Shown: positions 1-6,889 of the stretch, one piece after another
How positions within the stretch are numbered: the stretch's first letter is position 1
Layout of the letters: every line of letters starts with the position of its first letter
Assembly: GCA_020025755.1 (NCBI GenBank)
Contig: JAHHRO010000055.1
Coordinates: 1-10,328 of the forward strand
From: Butyricicoccus sp.
GTDB lineage: Bacteria; Bacillota; Clostridia; Oscillospirales; Butyricicoccaceae
DNA length: 10,328 bases
Direction: 5' to 3'
The notes under the pieces: generated by a model
What the model was told of the DNA's origin: nothing
Database searches by the model: none
What the model saw: the letters and a program-made list of their open reading frames with translations, nothing else
Translations under genes and position numbers: made by a program

Positions 1-290
1 GCTCGTTCCAGATGCGGTAGAGCGGCAAATCAAAAGAACCACCTGAAATCTTGCTACTCAAACGGAAAAGCAGATGCCAGTCCTGTCGATCCAAACGAGC
101 GCACAAAAATCTTGAATGACTGCAGAAAAAGCCATTTCCAAAAAGGGCTGTACGATTCCGCCTGTGGCGGAGGTCATACTTTCACACCCTTTCGGCGGCT
201 GAAAGGTTCATCTGATGGAGAGGGAGTGTGGGATTCATAAGGGCAAGAACCGCAAGGTTATAGCCCTTATGCCGTCGTCGCCGGCGCGAC

Positions 291-424
291 ACGTTTCCCT
301 GCTTTCCAAAGCAAATCATTTTAGTGAAAATGAAAATCCGACGGATTTCCCCAAACCACGTTTCTCTGCTTCTGGGAGCAAATCTATTTTGCTGCAATGA
401 AAATCCTACGCTTTTCCAAAACCC
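291..424. repeat. Two tandem copies of a 67-bp imperfect repeat
   Basis: Bases 291-357 and 358-424 align without gaps at about 72% identity (48 of 67 by eye). The shared blocks start with ACGTTTC and include GCAAATC and TGAAAATCC. Each copy has a short inverted repeat at the same place: TGCTT/AAGCA in copy 1, and TGCT/AGCA in copy 2 extendable by a T-G pair. One paired position changes from T-A to C-G, so the symmetry survives although the bases differ. The repeat lies inside the hairpin-rich region and does not coincide with a supported coding region. The divergence implies an old duplication. Confidence 0.65.
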
Positions 425-486
425 TCCGCAGTTTGCGGAAACATCCTCAGAGCCCCCTATTGGGAGCCCACAGCACCTGAAAAGAT

Positions 487-519
487 ACAGCGTACCATTT
501 TTCGGTACGCTGTTTTTCT
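487..519 (+). terminator. Intrinsic terminator, possibly bidirectional
   Basis: A perfect 10-bp stem (ACAGCGTACC at 487-496, GGTACGCTGT at 504-513) encloses a 7-nt loop. On the plus strand it is followed by TTTTT and then CTCTTT, a textbook rho-independent terminator. On the minus strand the hairpin starts 14 nt after the DUF434 gene stop and is followed by TATCTTTT, so it may also end that operon. No plus-strand protein gene precedes it, which is one reason to suspect a plus-strand transcript here. Confidence 0.75.
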
Positions 520-527
520 CTTTGCTC

Positions 528-1238
528 TCAAAGGGTAGGGTCGGTCTCGAAAATCCATGCCTCTGGAATCTGCGCCGCAATGACAGGCGCATTGAAATTA
601 TACCAGCTTTTGCAGTTGTCCAAAATGATAGCATCCGCCGTAACCACATCATCCATACCAGACAATACGCTATCCACTCGCTCATCCAGCATGACCTCGA
701 CCGATACCCCATACGCCGCCGCATACTCCAGAATAAGCGCACGCAGTCTGCCCGAATTGGACACCTGCCGGTCGAGATAGATCTCGGCATGCGATATCCC
801 CAGCGTCCTGAGCTGATCGAGCAGCAGACGGACGGCAGCATGCGTCTTATCCACGATGCGGTAAGTTCCGCGCAGTCCGGCAAGGTCGCGCACCGTGCCA
901 TCCAATCCGCGCAGCAGGAGCGAGCCCGAAAGCGCGACCTCCAGCGTGATGATGGTATTAAACCCATCGAACACCAAATGCTCCGGTGCAGTCTTGTGTT
1001 CCTTTTCGCGCCGCACATCCAGTGCCGCACGCGAGGACAGCAGCCGTGCCAGTGCCATGCGCTGCCGCTCACTGAGCAGATAATGGTTGCCAACAAAGGT
1101 GGATGCCGACTTGATATCATAGCCGCGGTTCAGCAGGAAATAGATCTCCTGCGCCGCCCGATGCAGCGTCCGTGCCGCCCGTTCCGTGCCGAACTCCGCC
1201 GCATCCTTTGGCTCATAGCCTCGTTTTACAATGTCCAT
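528..1238 (-). CDS. DUF434/DUF5616-type protein (COG2454-like), possible NYN/PIN-like nuclease fold
   Basis: The product is 236 aa and soluble, with no signal peptide or membrane segment. The N-terminal part (residues 5-60), with RGYEPKDAAEFG and then LNRGYDIKSASTFVGNHYLLSERQR, matches what I recall of DUF434. The rest, with FDGFNTIITLEVALSG (90-105), GLDGTVRD (111-118), YLDRQVSNSG (154-163) and ADAIILDN (201-208), matches the partner domain DUF5616. The family is known from archaea and anaerobic bacteria and has no established function. The C-terminal half begins with hydrophobic-DGFN and ends with AD-x-IILD. This resembles the spacing of acidic residues in NYN/PIN nucleases (candidates D91, D113, D118, D156, D202, D207); that is inference. 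The ATG at 1238 was chosen because homologous sequence begins there, 7 nt after the lipoprotein stop. Its ribosome site (GAGAAG) is weak and close, so translation is probably coupled to the upstream gene. Confidence 0.85.
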   Translation of the reverse strand: MDIVKRGYEPKDAAEFGTERAARTLHRAAQEIYFLLNRGYDIKSASTFVGNHYLLSERQRMALARLLSSRAALDVRREKEHKTAPEHLVFDGFNTIITLEVALSGSLLLRGLDGTVRDLAGLRGTYRIVDKTHAAVRLLLDQLRTLGISHAEIYLDRQVSNSGRLRALILEYAAAYGVSVEVMLDERVDSVLSGMDDVVTADAIILDNCKSWYNFNAPVIAAQIPEAWIFETDPTL

Positions 1239-1245
1239 AGTCTTC

Positions 1246-2007
1246 TCAGCGATACCGCTCCTCAAGCTGATAGATATGCAGATCGCCCGAAAGGGACGCA
1301 TCCTTGTCCTTGGTAACCGAAACCGAATACGCGCCGTGGTCTGCGCCGTCGATGGTGTAGGTGCAAACACCCGTTTCATGCGGTGCGACCTCCACGGCAC
1401 CTACCTCCTTTTGTGCCGCGATGCGGTTATAACGGTACAGCGTGACGGTCACAGGGGTGTCTGCGCGATTTTCATAATGCACCTCAATGGTGTTGCCCAG
1501 TTTATGCTTTGCCCAGAAAAAATCACCATTGTAGTCCTCAGGCTGGAACATCCCTTCCCTTTCATCGATCACGCACCGAATCTCGGGCGCATCCTCTGCC
1601 TCCTCGCGCGTCTCCACGATGACGACATCCTCCAGATCGAAGAACTTGTCCCCTGCTCGCGCCAGTGCATGCTCCTTGAACGCCTGCTCAAAGGAGATGG
1701 GATAGCGGTTGCTCAGGATGGTATAGGTCACGCCCGGCTCGGCGGAATCGGTCGTACCGCTGACCTCCAGCTTATAGGCATAGGGCATGCCGTTGCATCG
1801 CCAACTGTCATCGCTCAGTTCCTCGTAGGACGACCAGATGACCTCCCCCTCCATGTTCTGCTCCTCGTCCGGCGTTTTGATGAACGAATTTACGACCTGT
1901 ACTCCGTCATCCTCTGGTACCTGCTCAGGCTCTTTCTGCAAAGAACAGCCGAACAGCCCCAGCGTACACAGCAGTGCCGCACTCCATAACACCGTTTTTT
2001 TCATCAT
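1246..2007 (-). CDS. Secreted lipoprotein, function unknown
   Basis: The product is 253 aa with a type II signal peptide: MMKK, a hydrophobic stretch, and the lipobox LFGC with C21 as the lipidated cysteine. The mature protein should be tethered to the outer face of the cell membrane. An acidic linker (residues 24-55, rich in E, D and P) leads to a globular region. The C-terminal about 80 residues (from GNTIEVHYENRADTPVTVTLYRYN) look like a beta-sandwich, alternating short strands and turns; this is inference from sequence pattern. I do not recognise a named family. The start at 2007 is supported by GGGAG at 2021-2017, 9 nt upstream; the next ATG (2004) is a close alternative. It is the first gene of an operon with the DUF434 protein, 7 nt downstream, with a TATAAT element about 50 nt upstream. 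Confidence 0.9.
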   Translation of the reverse strand: MMKKTVLWSAALLCTLGLFGCSLQKEPEQVPEDDGVQVVNSFIKTPDEEQNMEGEVIWSSYEELSDDSWRCNGMPYAYKLEVSGTTDSAEPGVTYTILSNRYPISFEQAFKEHALARAGDKFFDLEDVVIVETREEAEDAPEIRCVIDEREGMFQPEDYNGDFFWAKHKLGNTIEVHYENRADTPVTVTLYRYNRIAAQKEVGAVEVAPHETGVCTYTIDGADHGAYSVSVTKDKDASLSGDLHIYQLEERYR

Positions 2008-2051
2008 TTTTTCAGTCTCCCGTCCTGCACGTCTTTCTTAAATCTTCTGTG

Positions 2052-2064
2052 CATCTCTATTATA
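2052..2064 (-). promoter_or_regulatory. Probable promoter (-10 TATAAT) for the lipoprotein operon
   Basis: Read on the minus strand, a perfect TATAAT lies at 2064-2059, placing the start near 2052 and giving a leader of about 45 nt. At the usual 17-nt spacing the -35 position has no good TTGACA match, and a TTGAGA nearby is only 9 nt away. The element therefore may need an activator or may be weak. It is supported mainly by the consensus hexamer and its position. Confidence 0.45.
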
Positions 2065-2275
2065 CTGCATTTGTCTCAAAAGTGGTAGTTCCAGTTTTGC
2101 AGTTTGCGTGTCTTTTCTTCAGGCAGACCTATGCCGCCCCAAGTTCGTCCGCCCTGCCTGCATCAGGCGTTTATGCATCCTGCACCTTGATGCGCAGTTT
2201 TATTTTTCATTTTTTACAACTTTTTCACAAGCTTTCCCCCGTTCAAACTGAACACTCGACAGAAAAATTCAATAT

Positions 2276-2304
2276 TTGACAGCTTTCACACTTCATGGTA
2301 CGAT
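2276..2304 (+). promoter_or_regulatory. Sigma-A-type promoter of the ABC exporter operon
   Basis: TTGACA (2276-2281), a 17-nt spacer and TACGAT (2299-2304) form a near-consensus housekeeping promoter. The predicted start is near 2311, about 130 nt before the first ABC gene. A promoter this strong overlapping a palindrome suggests transcription that is on by default and repressed. Confidence 0.8.
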
Positions 2305-2308
2305 ATCA

Positions 2309-2328
2309 GGGTTAGTAAGGACTAACCC
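2309..2328 (+). promoter_or_regulatory. Palindromic operator candidate over the transcription start
   Basis: GGGTTAGT (2309-2316) and ACTAACCC (2321-2328) are a perfect 8-bp inverted repeat around AAGG. The element begins 5 nt after the -10 box, so a bound dimer would block RNA polymerase. The symmetry suits a TetR- or MarR-type repressor, common for exporter operons, but no such regulator is encoded in this window. A short leader hairpin in the RNA is the alternative reading. Confidence 0.6.
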
Positions 2329-2442
2329 AGCCTGCCCGTTTCGCGGCGGTCGGCACTCGCTCCCTGCCAGATGGGACGCCGTACCCGAACCGCTTCGATC
2401 CTGACAGACACACAACCATTCTATTTCAGGAGACTGCCTACT

Positions 2443-4176
2443 ATGATGATCAACAAACGTCTCATTGGTACCGTGCAGGAAAGCCGCAAATATATCGCTT
2501 TCAATGTTGCCCTGCAATGGAGTGCCCTGCTTGCCAATATCGGCATCATGGCGATCCTTGCGGTACTGATGCAAAAACTGTACACCGGAACGGCAAGCCA
2601 CGCATGGGCTCTGCCCGTACTCGGTATCCTCGCCGTGCTCATCGCCTTTCGCTTTGTGTGCACGGTTCTTTCCAGCCGCATGAGCAATCTGTCCTCGCGC
2701 ATGGTCAAGCGCATCCTACGCGAAAAGATCTACCGCAAGCTGCTGCGCCTTGGCGCGTCCTACACCGAGCAGGTGCAGACCAGCGAGATCGTACAGGTCG
2801 CAAGCGAGGGCGTCGATCAGCTGGAAACCTATTTCGGTGCATACCTGCCCCAGTTTTTCTATTCCATGCTCGCGCCCCTGACCCTCTTTGCCTTCCTCAG
2901 CTTCATCAGCCTGCCCTCTGCCCTCGTGCTGCTCTTATGCGTGCCGCTCATTCCGGTCACCATTGCCGCCGTGCAGACTTGGGCGAAAAAACTGCTCGGC
3001 AAATACTGGGGACAGTATACCGCCCTCGGTGATACCTTTCTGGAAAACCTGCAAGGTCTGACCACGCTGAAAATCTACCAGACCGATGGCTATAAGCAGG
3101 AGGAAATGCAGGTGCAGGCGGAAAAGTTCCGCAAGATCACCATGAAGGTTCTGAGCATGCAGCTCAATTCCATCACCATCATGGATCTGATCGCTTACGG
3201 CGGTTCTGCCCTCGGCGTTATCCTTGCCGCCCTGCAATTTCAGTCCGGCAGGGTCGATCTGGCAGGCTGCCTGCTCATCATCCTGCTTGCCGCCGACTTC
3301 TTCCTGCCCATGCGTCTGCTTGGCTCATTCTTCCACATCGCCATGAACGGCATGGCGGCATCGGATAAGATCTTCCGTCTGCTCGATCTGCCCGAGCCTG
3401 CCGCACACACCCAGCGCGTACCCGAGGATCATACCATTATCTGTCAGGGGCTTTCCTTCTCCTACGACAAGGAACGTCAGATCCTGCACGATCTGAACCT
3501 CACCTTCCCCAAGGGCAGTTTTACTGCCATTGTCGGGGAAAGCGGCTGCGGCAAATCCACCACCGCTGCCATCCTCATGGGACGAAACAGGGGCTATACC
3601 GGCTGCCTCACCGTAGGTGGCGTCCCGCTCGCGGATATCTCCGAGGAAAGCCTGCTCTCCTCCTTTACCTACATCAGCCACCAAAGCTATCTGTTCAAGG
3701 GCACGGTGCGCGAAAACCTGTACATGGGCTGCCCCACCGCGACCGATGCCCAGCTATGGGATGCACTCGAACGCGTGAACCTCGCGGACTTCCTGCGCAC
3801 CGAGCAGGGACTGGACACACCCCTTGCGGAAAAGGCGTCCAACCTCTCGGGCGGTCAGTGTCAGCGTCTTGCACTCGCACGCGCCCTGCTCCATGACACA
3901 CCGGTTTATATCTTCGACGAATCCACCTCCAATATCGACGTGGAGAGCGAAAACGATATGATGCGTGAGATCCACGCGCTGGCAAAGACCAAAACGGTCA
4001 TCCTGATCTCCCACCGTCTTGCCAATGTGGTGGGCGCGGATAAGATCTATGTACTTGAGCAGGGCAGGCTCATGGGCTCGGGCACACATGAAGCTCTGCT
4101 GCGTGAAAACGCGGTCTATGCAAATCTCTGGAACACCCAGCAAGCACTGGAACGCTATGGAAAGGGCGTGATATGA
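2443..4176 (+). CDS. ABC exporter half-transporter, permease-ATPase fusion (CydD/PefC-like)
   Basis: The product is 577 aa, normal for a type IV ABC exporter half-transporter. Residues about 15-305 form the membrane domain, with hydrophobic segments near 18-43, 56-76, 140-180 and 250-300. Residues about 330-577 form the ATPase: Walker A GESGCGKST (365-373), Q-loop SHQSYLF, signature LSGGQ (468-472), Walker B VYIFDES with D492 and E493, and switch H524. All catalytic residues are present. The start at ATG 2443 is chosen over an upstream in-frame ATG because AGGAG (2428-2432) lies 10 nt before it. It overlaps the next gene by 4 nt (ATGA), so the two proteins are made together and probably form a heterodimer. 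Relatives include CydDC (thiol/heme-linked export) and streptococcal PefCD (heme/porphyrin efflux); the substrate here is not readable from sequence. Confidence 0.92.
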   Translation: MMINKRLIGTVQESRKYIAFNVALQWSALLANIGIMAILAVLMQKLYTGTASHAWALPVLGILAVLIAFRFVCTVLSSRMSNLSSRMVKRILREKIYRKLLRLGASYTEQVQTSEIVQVASEGVDQLETYFGAYLPQFFYSMLAPLTLFAFLSFISLPSALVLLLCVPLIPVTIAAVQTWAKKLLGKYWGQYTALGDTFLENLQGLTTLKIYQTDGYKQEEMQVQAEKFRKITMKVLSMQLNSITIMDLIAYGGSALGVILAALQFQSGRVDLAGCLLIILLAADFFLPMRLLGSFFHIAMNGMAASDKIFRLLDLPEPAAHTQRVPEDHTIICQGLSFSYDKERQILHDLNLTFPKGSFTAIVGESGCGKSTTAAILMGRNRGYTGCLTVGGVPLADISEESLLSSFTYISHQSYLFKGTVRENLYMGCPTATDAQLWDALERVNLADFLRTEQGLDTPLAEKASNLSGGQCQRLALARALLHDTPVYIFDESTSNIDVESENDMMREIHALAKTKTVILISHRLANVVGADKIYVLEQGRLMGSGTHEALLRENAVYANLWNTQQALERYGKGVI

Positions 4177-5870
4177 TGAAAAGAAGCGGTTCTGTGGTCA
4201 TGGCGCGGCTGGTCGGGCTGGTAAAGCCCCTCATCGGCTATATGATCCTTGCGATCCTCATGGGACTTGCAGGGCATCTATGCGCAACCTTTATCACCAT
4301 TTTCGGCGGCTTTGCCGTCCTTGATGTGCTCGGGCTGTCCAATATCACCATTTTCGGCGGCTTCGCCGTCCTTGATGTGCTCGGGCTGTCCAATGCCCCC
4401 TCTCTCCAGTTCATCTTTCTCGCCGTTTCGGTCTTTGCCCTTGTACGCGGCTTCCTGCGCTACGCCGAGCAGGCATGCAACCACTTTATTGCCTTCAAGC
4501 TGCTTGCGCTCCTGCGCGACAAGGTATTCACTGCCCTGCGCCGTCTGACCCCAGCCAAGCTGGAGGGCAGGGACAAGGGCAACCTGATCAGCATCATCAC
4601 CTCGGATATCGAATTGCTCGAGGTCTTTTATGCCCACACCATTTCCCCTATCTGTATTGCCGCCCTGTTTACCGTGGTCATGGTTGGCTTCATTGGCTCC
4701 TATCACTGGCTTTTGGGGCTGACTGCCCTCATTTCCTATGTACTCGTGGGCATTGTCATTCCCATCTTCACCTCCAAACTGAGCGGCAGCAACGGCGCAC
4801 GCCTGCGCGGCAAGTCGGGCGCACTGGCGAGCTTTGTGCTGGACAGCCTGCGCGGTCTGCCCGAGATCGTACAGTACGGGCAGGGCGAAGCACGCGTCGG
4901 GCGCATGAACCAACTCACCGACGAACTGGCAGAGGATGAAGCGCGCATGAAACGCGTCACCGGCTGGAATATGGCAGTCACCAATACCGTCATTCTGGTG
5001 TGCAATATTGCAATGCTCCTGCTCTCCGCCCATCTCGTCGACTTTTCTGGCGTGGTCATCTGCACCCTCTCACTCATGAGCTCGTTCGGCCCCGTTGTTG
5101 CACTCGCCGCCCTCGGCGCGACCCTGCAAAACACCTTTGCCGCCGGAAACCGCGTGCTGGATATCCTCGAAGAAACGCCGGTCGTGCACGAGATCACCGG
5201 CAAGCCCCCTGTCGTATTCTCGGGCGCAAGCGCGCAAAACATCAGCTTCTCTTATCCGAACGGCGAACAGATCCTGTGCGATTTCTCGGTCGATATCCCA
5301 CAGGATCGGATCATCGGCATCGTGGGCAAGAGCGGCAGCGGCAAATCCACCCTGCTCAAGCTGTTCATGCGATTCTGGCAGGTACAGAACGGCAAAATCG
5401 AGATCTCAGGGACAAACGTGGACGAGATCAACACCGCAAACCTGCGCAATATGGAAGGCTTTGTCACACAGGAGACCCATCTGTTTCAAGACACCATCCG
5501 CAACAACCTCAAAATTGCCAAGCTGGACGCAACAGATGCGGAAATCATGGCGGCTTGTAAAAAAGCCTCTGTGCATGACTTCATCATGCAGCTTCCGAAG
5601 GGCTATGACACCCCTGTCGGCGAGCTGGGCGATACCCTGTCCGGCGGCGAGCGGCAGCGGCTTGGACTGGCACGCGCCTTCCTACACGACGCGCCTTTCT
5701 TGCTGCTCGATGAGCCGACCAGCAATCTGGACAGCCTCAACGAAGCCGTGATCCTGCGCTCCCTGCATGAAGAGCGCGCCGGAAAGACCGTCATTCTGGT
5801 CTCCCACCGCAAGTCCACCATGGGCATCGCCGATGTATCCTACTCGGTCGAACACGGGAGGATGAGCTGA
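4173..5870 (+). CDS. ABC exporter half-transporter, second subunit (CydC/PefD-like)
   Basis: The product is 565 aa: a membrane domain (about 10-320) and an ATPase domain (about 345-565). Motifs are Walker A GKSGSGKST (385-393), Q-loop TQETHLF, signature LSGGE (489-493), Walker B FLLLDEP with D513 and E514, and switch H545. Unlike many heterodimeric exporters, neither partner has a degenerate catalytic glutamate, so both sites could hydrolyse ATP. The start ATG overlaps the stop of the previous gene and has GGAAAGGG just upstream. Residues 41-57 are repeated exactly as 58-74 by a 51-bp tandem duplication. This lengthens the end of the first membrane segment and the following loop; without it the protein would be 548 aa. 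The reading frame is intact and both copies are near identical, so the event is recent or homogenised. The substrate is unknown, with heme/porphyrin or thiol export the leading guesses. Confidence 0.92.
   Translation: MMKRSGSVVMARLVGLVKPLIGYMILAILMGLAGHLCATFITIFGGFAVLDVLGLSNITIFGGFAVLDVLGLSNAPSLQFIFLAVSVFALVRGFLRYAEQACNHFIAFKLLALLRDKVFTALRRLTPAKLEGRDKGNLISIITSDIELLEVFYAHTISPICIAALFTVVMVGFIGSYHWLLGLTALISYVLVGIVIPIFTSKLSGSNGARLRGKSGALASFVLDSLRGLPEIVQYGQGEARVGRMNQLTDELAEDEARMKRVTGWNMAVTNTVILVCNIAMLLLSAHLVDFSGVVICTLSLMSSFGPVVALAALGATLQNTFAAGNRVLDILEETPVVHEITGKPPVVFSGASAQNISFSYPNGEQILCDFSVDIPQDRIIGIVGKSGSGKSTLLKLFMRFWQVQNGKIEISGTNVDEINTANLRNMEGFVTQETHLFQDTIRNNLKIAKLDATDAEIMAACKKASVHDFIMQLPKGYDTPVGELGDTLSGGERQRLGLARAFLHDAPFLLLDEPTSNLDSLNEAVILRSLHEERAGKTVILVSHRKSTMGIADVSYSVEHGRMS
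4293..4394 (+). repeat. 51-bp in-frame tandem duplication inside the second ABC gene
   Basis: Bases 4293-4343 and 4344-4394 differ at one position, a synonymous TTT/TTC phenylalanine codon. Each encodes the same 17 residues, starting ITIFGGFAVL and ending GLSN. The unit is a multiple of three, so the frame is kept. The repeated residues lie at the outer end of the first predicted membrane helix and the following loop, so the second copy may add a short hydrophobic segment. Confidence 0.95.
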
Positions 5871-5939
5871 CACACACCAACCAAAAGCAACCACCCACGC
5901 AGGTCGTCCCAAAGAAACATATAGAATGGAGAAAAAACC

Positions 5940-6323
5940 ATGAACATGAAAAAAATGATCTATCTGCTCCTTGGCTGTATCGGGCTGGGGCTGGGTGCGG
6001 TCGGTGCGGCCGTACCCCTCCTGCCCAGCTTCCCCTTTCTGATGCTTGCCGCGTTCTGCTTTGCACGCAGTTCGGAACGGCTCAATCGCTGGTTCATCAG
6101 CACCAAGCTATATAAGGACAATCTGGAAAGCTATGTTGCCGGAAAGGGCATGACCCGAAAAACCAAGATCCGCATTATGGTGACGGTCACGCTCCTCATG
6201 TCCGTCGGCTTCGTGATGATGCACGCCGTTGTCATCGGGCGCATCGTGCTCGCCTTGGTTTGGGTGTTCCATGTGCTCTACTTCGTGTTTGGCGTCAAGA
6301 CCATTCCCGATCAATCGGTATAA
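5940..6323 (+). CDS. DUF454 (YbaN-like) small inner membrane protein
   Basis: The product is 127 aa. The N-terminal half has two hydrophobic stretches (about 5-26 and 29-42) around PLLPSFPFLMLAAFCFARSS, the hallmark motif of DUF454: Pro-rich turn, aromatic/leucine run, F-A-R-S-S. A basic loop follows, then two C-terminal membrane segments (about 78-96 and 98-118). The start has GGAG at 5928-5931, 8 nt upstream. It follows the second ABC gene by 69 nt on the same strand and ends just before a strong hairpin, so it is the last gene of the exporter operon. The family has no established biochemical role; its place here suggests an accessory function to the exporter, which is inference. Confidence 0.88.
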   Translation: MNMKKMIYLLLGCIGLGLGAVGAAVPLLPSFPFLMLAAFCFARSSERLNRWFISTKLYKDNLESYVAGKGMTRKTKIRIMVTVTLLMSVGFVMMHAVVIGRIVLALVWVFHVLYFVFGVKTIPDQSV

Positions 6324-6329
6324 AATAAG

Positions 6330-6367
6330 ACTGCCCCATTTTGTGTTCGCACACAAAATGGGGCAGT
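6330..6367. terminator. Hairpin between convergent operons, probably a bidirectional terminator
   Basis: A perfect 17-bp stem (6330-6346 with 6351-6367, starting ACTGCCCC) closes a TCGC loop. It lies 6 nt after the DUF454 stop and about 70 nt beyond the end of the CheW-like gene on the other strand. T-tracts are poor on both sides (TCAGTTTATT on plus, CTTATTTTAT on minus), but stem strength and position between tail-to-tail genes argue for termination or 3'-end protection for both. Confidence 0.7.
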
Positions 6368-6436
6368 TCAGTTTATTATCAGGCGGCTTTGCTATATCTA
6401 AGAGGAACTACGATGAAATCCAACACCTGTTTCCAA

Positions 6437-6871
6437 TCAAATGATATCTTTCTTATGCTGTAACAGAACAGAGAGATACCGACCGTCGGGCATTGCTTGA
6501 TCTATCATATAGAAACCATTTTCCAATTCGTTTCCATCTTGCCTCTTTTCTGCGTCCTCCGTTGGATCGCAGATCGGCAGTTCAGCAAGATATAGGGGAT
6601 ATCCGTGCAGCGTGTTACCCATACAAACAGCCACACTCTCCCCCGTTTCCCTTTTACAAAGAACGCAAATGGTATCCAAGTCCTGCGTATAGTCTGAGAA
6701 GGATGGGTCACACAGCATGATGAGCGGCACATCTTCTCCATCTACGCAGATCGTCTGCTGCATCAAGTCGGTGATCGAAACCAAGATACAACGCTCGATA
6801 TATTGGATCGGGATGGCATATCCATCCTGACCATAGCGCGATACGATACAAAGCTTAGAGCAGGTTGACAC
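6437..6871 (-). CDS. Small CheW-like protein, cysteine-rich
   Basis: The product is 144 aa from GTG 6871, with no signal peptide or membrane segment. The segment DGYAIPIQYIERCI, followed about 20 residues later by DGEDVPLIML, matches the order of elements in CheW and CheA-P5 domains (Y-A-I-P, then V-E, then G-x-x-x-P-L-I-x-L). A later GRYLSVLL fits the closing strand. The match is weak and the RGxV-type core is degraded, so this is a divergent single-domain coupling protein at best. It has nine cysteines, unusual for this fold. It lies directly after the chemoreceptor gene on the same strand, which is the strongest contextual support. GGGAG lies 9 nt before GTG 6871; GTG 6877 is possible, but only 3 nt from it. 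The alternative is an unrelated hypothetical protein. Confidence 0.6.
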   Translation of the reverse strand: MSTCSKLCIVSRYGQDGYAIPIQYIERCILVSITDLMQQTICVDGEDVPLIMLCDPSFSDYTQDLDTICVLCKRETGESVAVCMGNTLHGYPLYLAELPICDPTEDAEKRQDGNELENGFYMIDQAMPDGRYLSVLLQHKKDII

Positions 6872-6889
6872 GATCACAATCTCCCTTCA

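Larger units (their letters stand above)
157..519 (+). ncRNA. Candidate structured RNA or intergenic element, unidentified
   Basis: There is no convincing protein gene in 1-527, but the plus strand is dense in perfect hairpins. They are TCCGCC/GGCGGA at 157-171, CCTTTC/GAAAGG at 188-206, CATAAGGGC/GCCCTTATG at 236-271, TCCGCA/TGCGGA at 425-439, and a terminator hairpin at 487-513 with a T-run. The 236-271 element is the most RNA-like. Its 9-bp outer stem closes on a 3x3 internal loop (AAG/ATA) that could form non-canonical pairs, then a 4-bp AACC/GGTT stem capped by a GCAA (GNRA-type) tetraloop. That loop is GNRA only on the plus strand, which suggests the orientation. I do not recognise a known RNA family and see no clear promoter; bases 1-156 show nothing assignable. 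It could instead be a multicopy intergenic repeat, or the trailer of the minus-strand operon. Function is unknown. Confidence 0.3.
2008..2442. other. Divergent intergenic control region
   Basis: These 435 bases separate the minus-strand lipoprotein operon from the plus-strand ABC operon and contain no supported gene. Besides the two promoters and the palindrome listed separately, there is a short hairpin at 2156-2168 (GCCTG/CAGGC). A GCATC/GATGC pairing around 2174-2193 is followed by T-rich sequence and could be a weak plus-strand terminator, but no gene leads into it. The ABC operon leader (about 2311-2442) is roughly 130 nt long and GC-rich, with complementary GCGGCG and CGCCG segments. 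I do not recognise a riboswitch class in it. Confidence 0.5.

Noticed and set aside
58..177. 39-codon minus-strand open frame starting MTSATGG
   Set aside because: It is short, has only a loosely spaced AAGGGTG upstream, and its first codons overlap a perfect hairpin. No recognised family. Coding is possible but not supported.
215..400. 61-codon plus-strand frame through the 67-bp repeat
   Set aside because: The composition (S, P, N, K rich without pattern) and the overlap with hairpins and a diverged repeat look like non-coding sequence. No ribosome site before the ATG stands out.
324..1316. 330-codon plus-strand frame opposite the DUF434 gene
   Set aside because: It is antisense to a gene with clear family motifs, and its own product has no recognisable domain and an odd composition.
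4278..5033. 251-codon minus-strand frame opposite the second ABC gene
   Set aside because: Antisense shadow of a gene with complete ABC motifs. The product is H/Q/G rich and includes the antisense of the 51-bp duplication.
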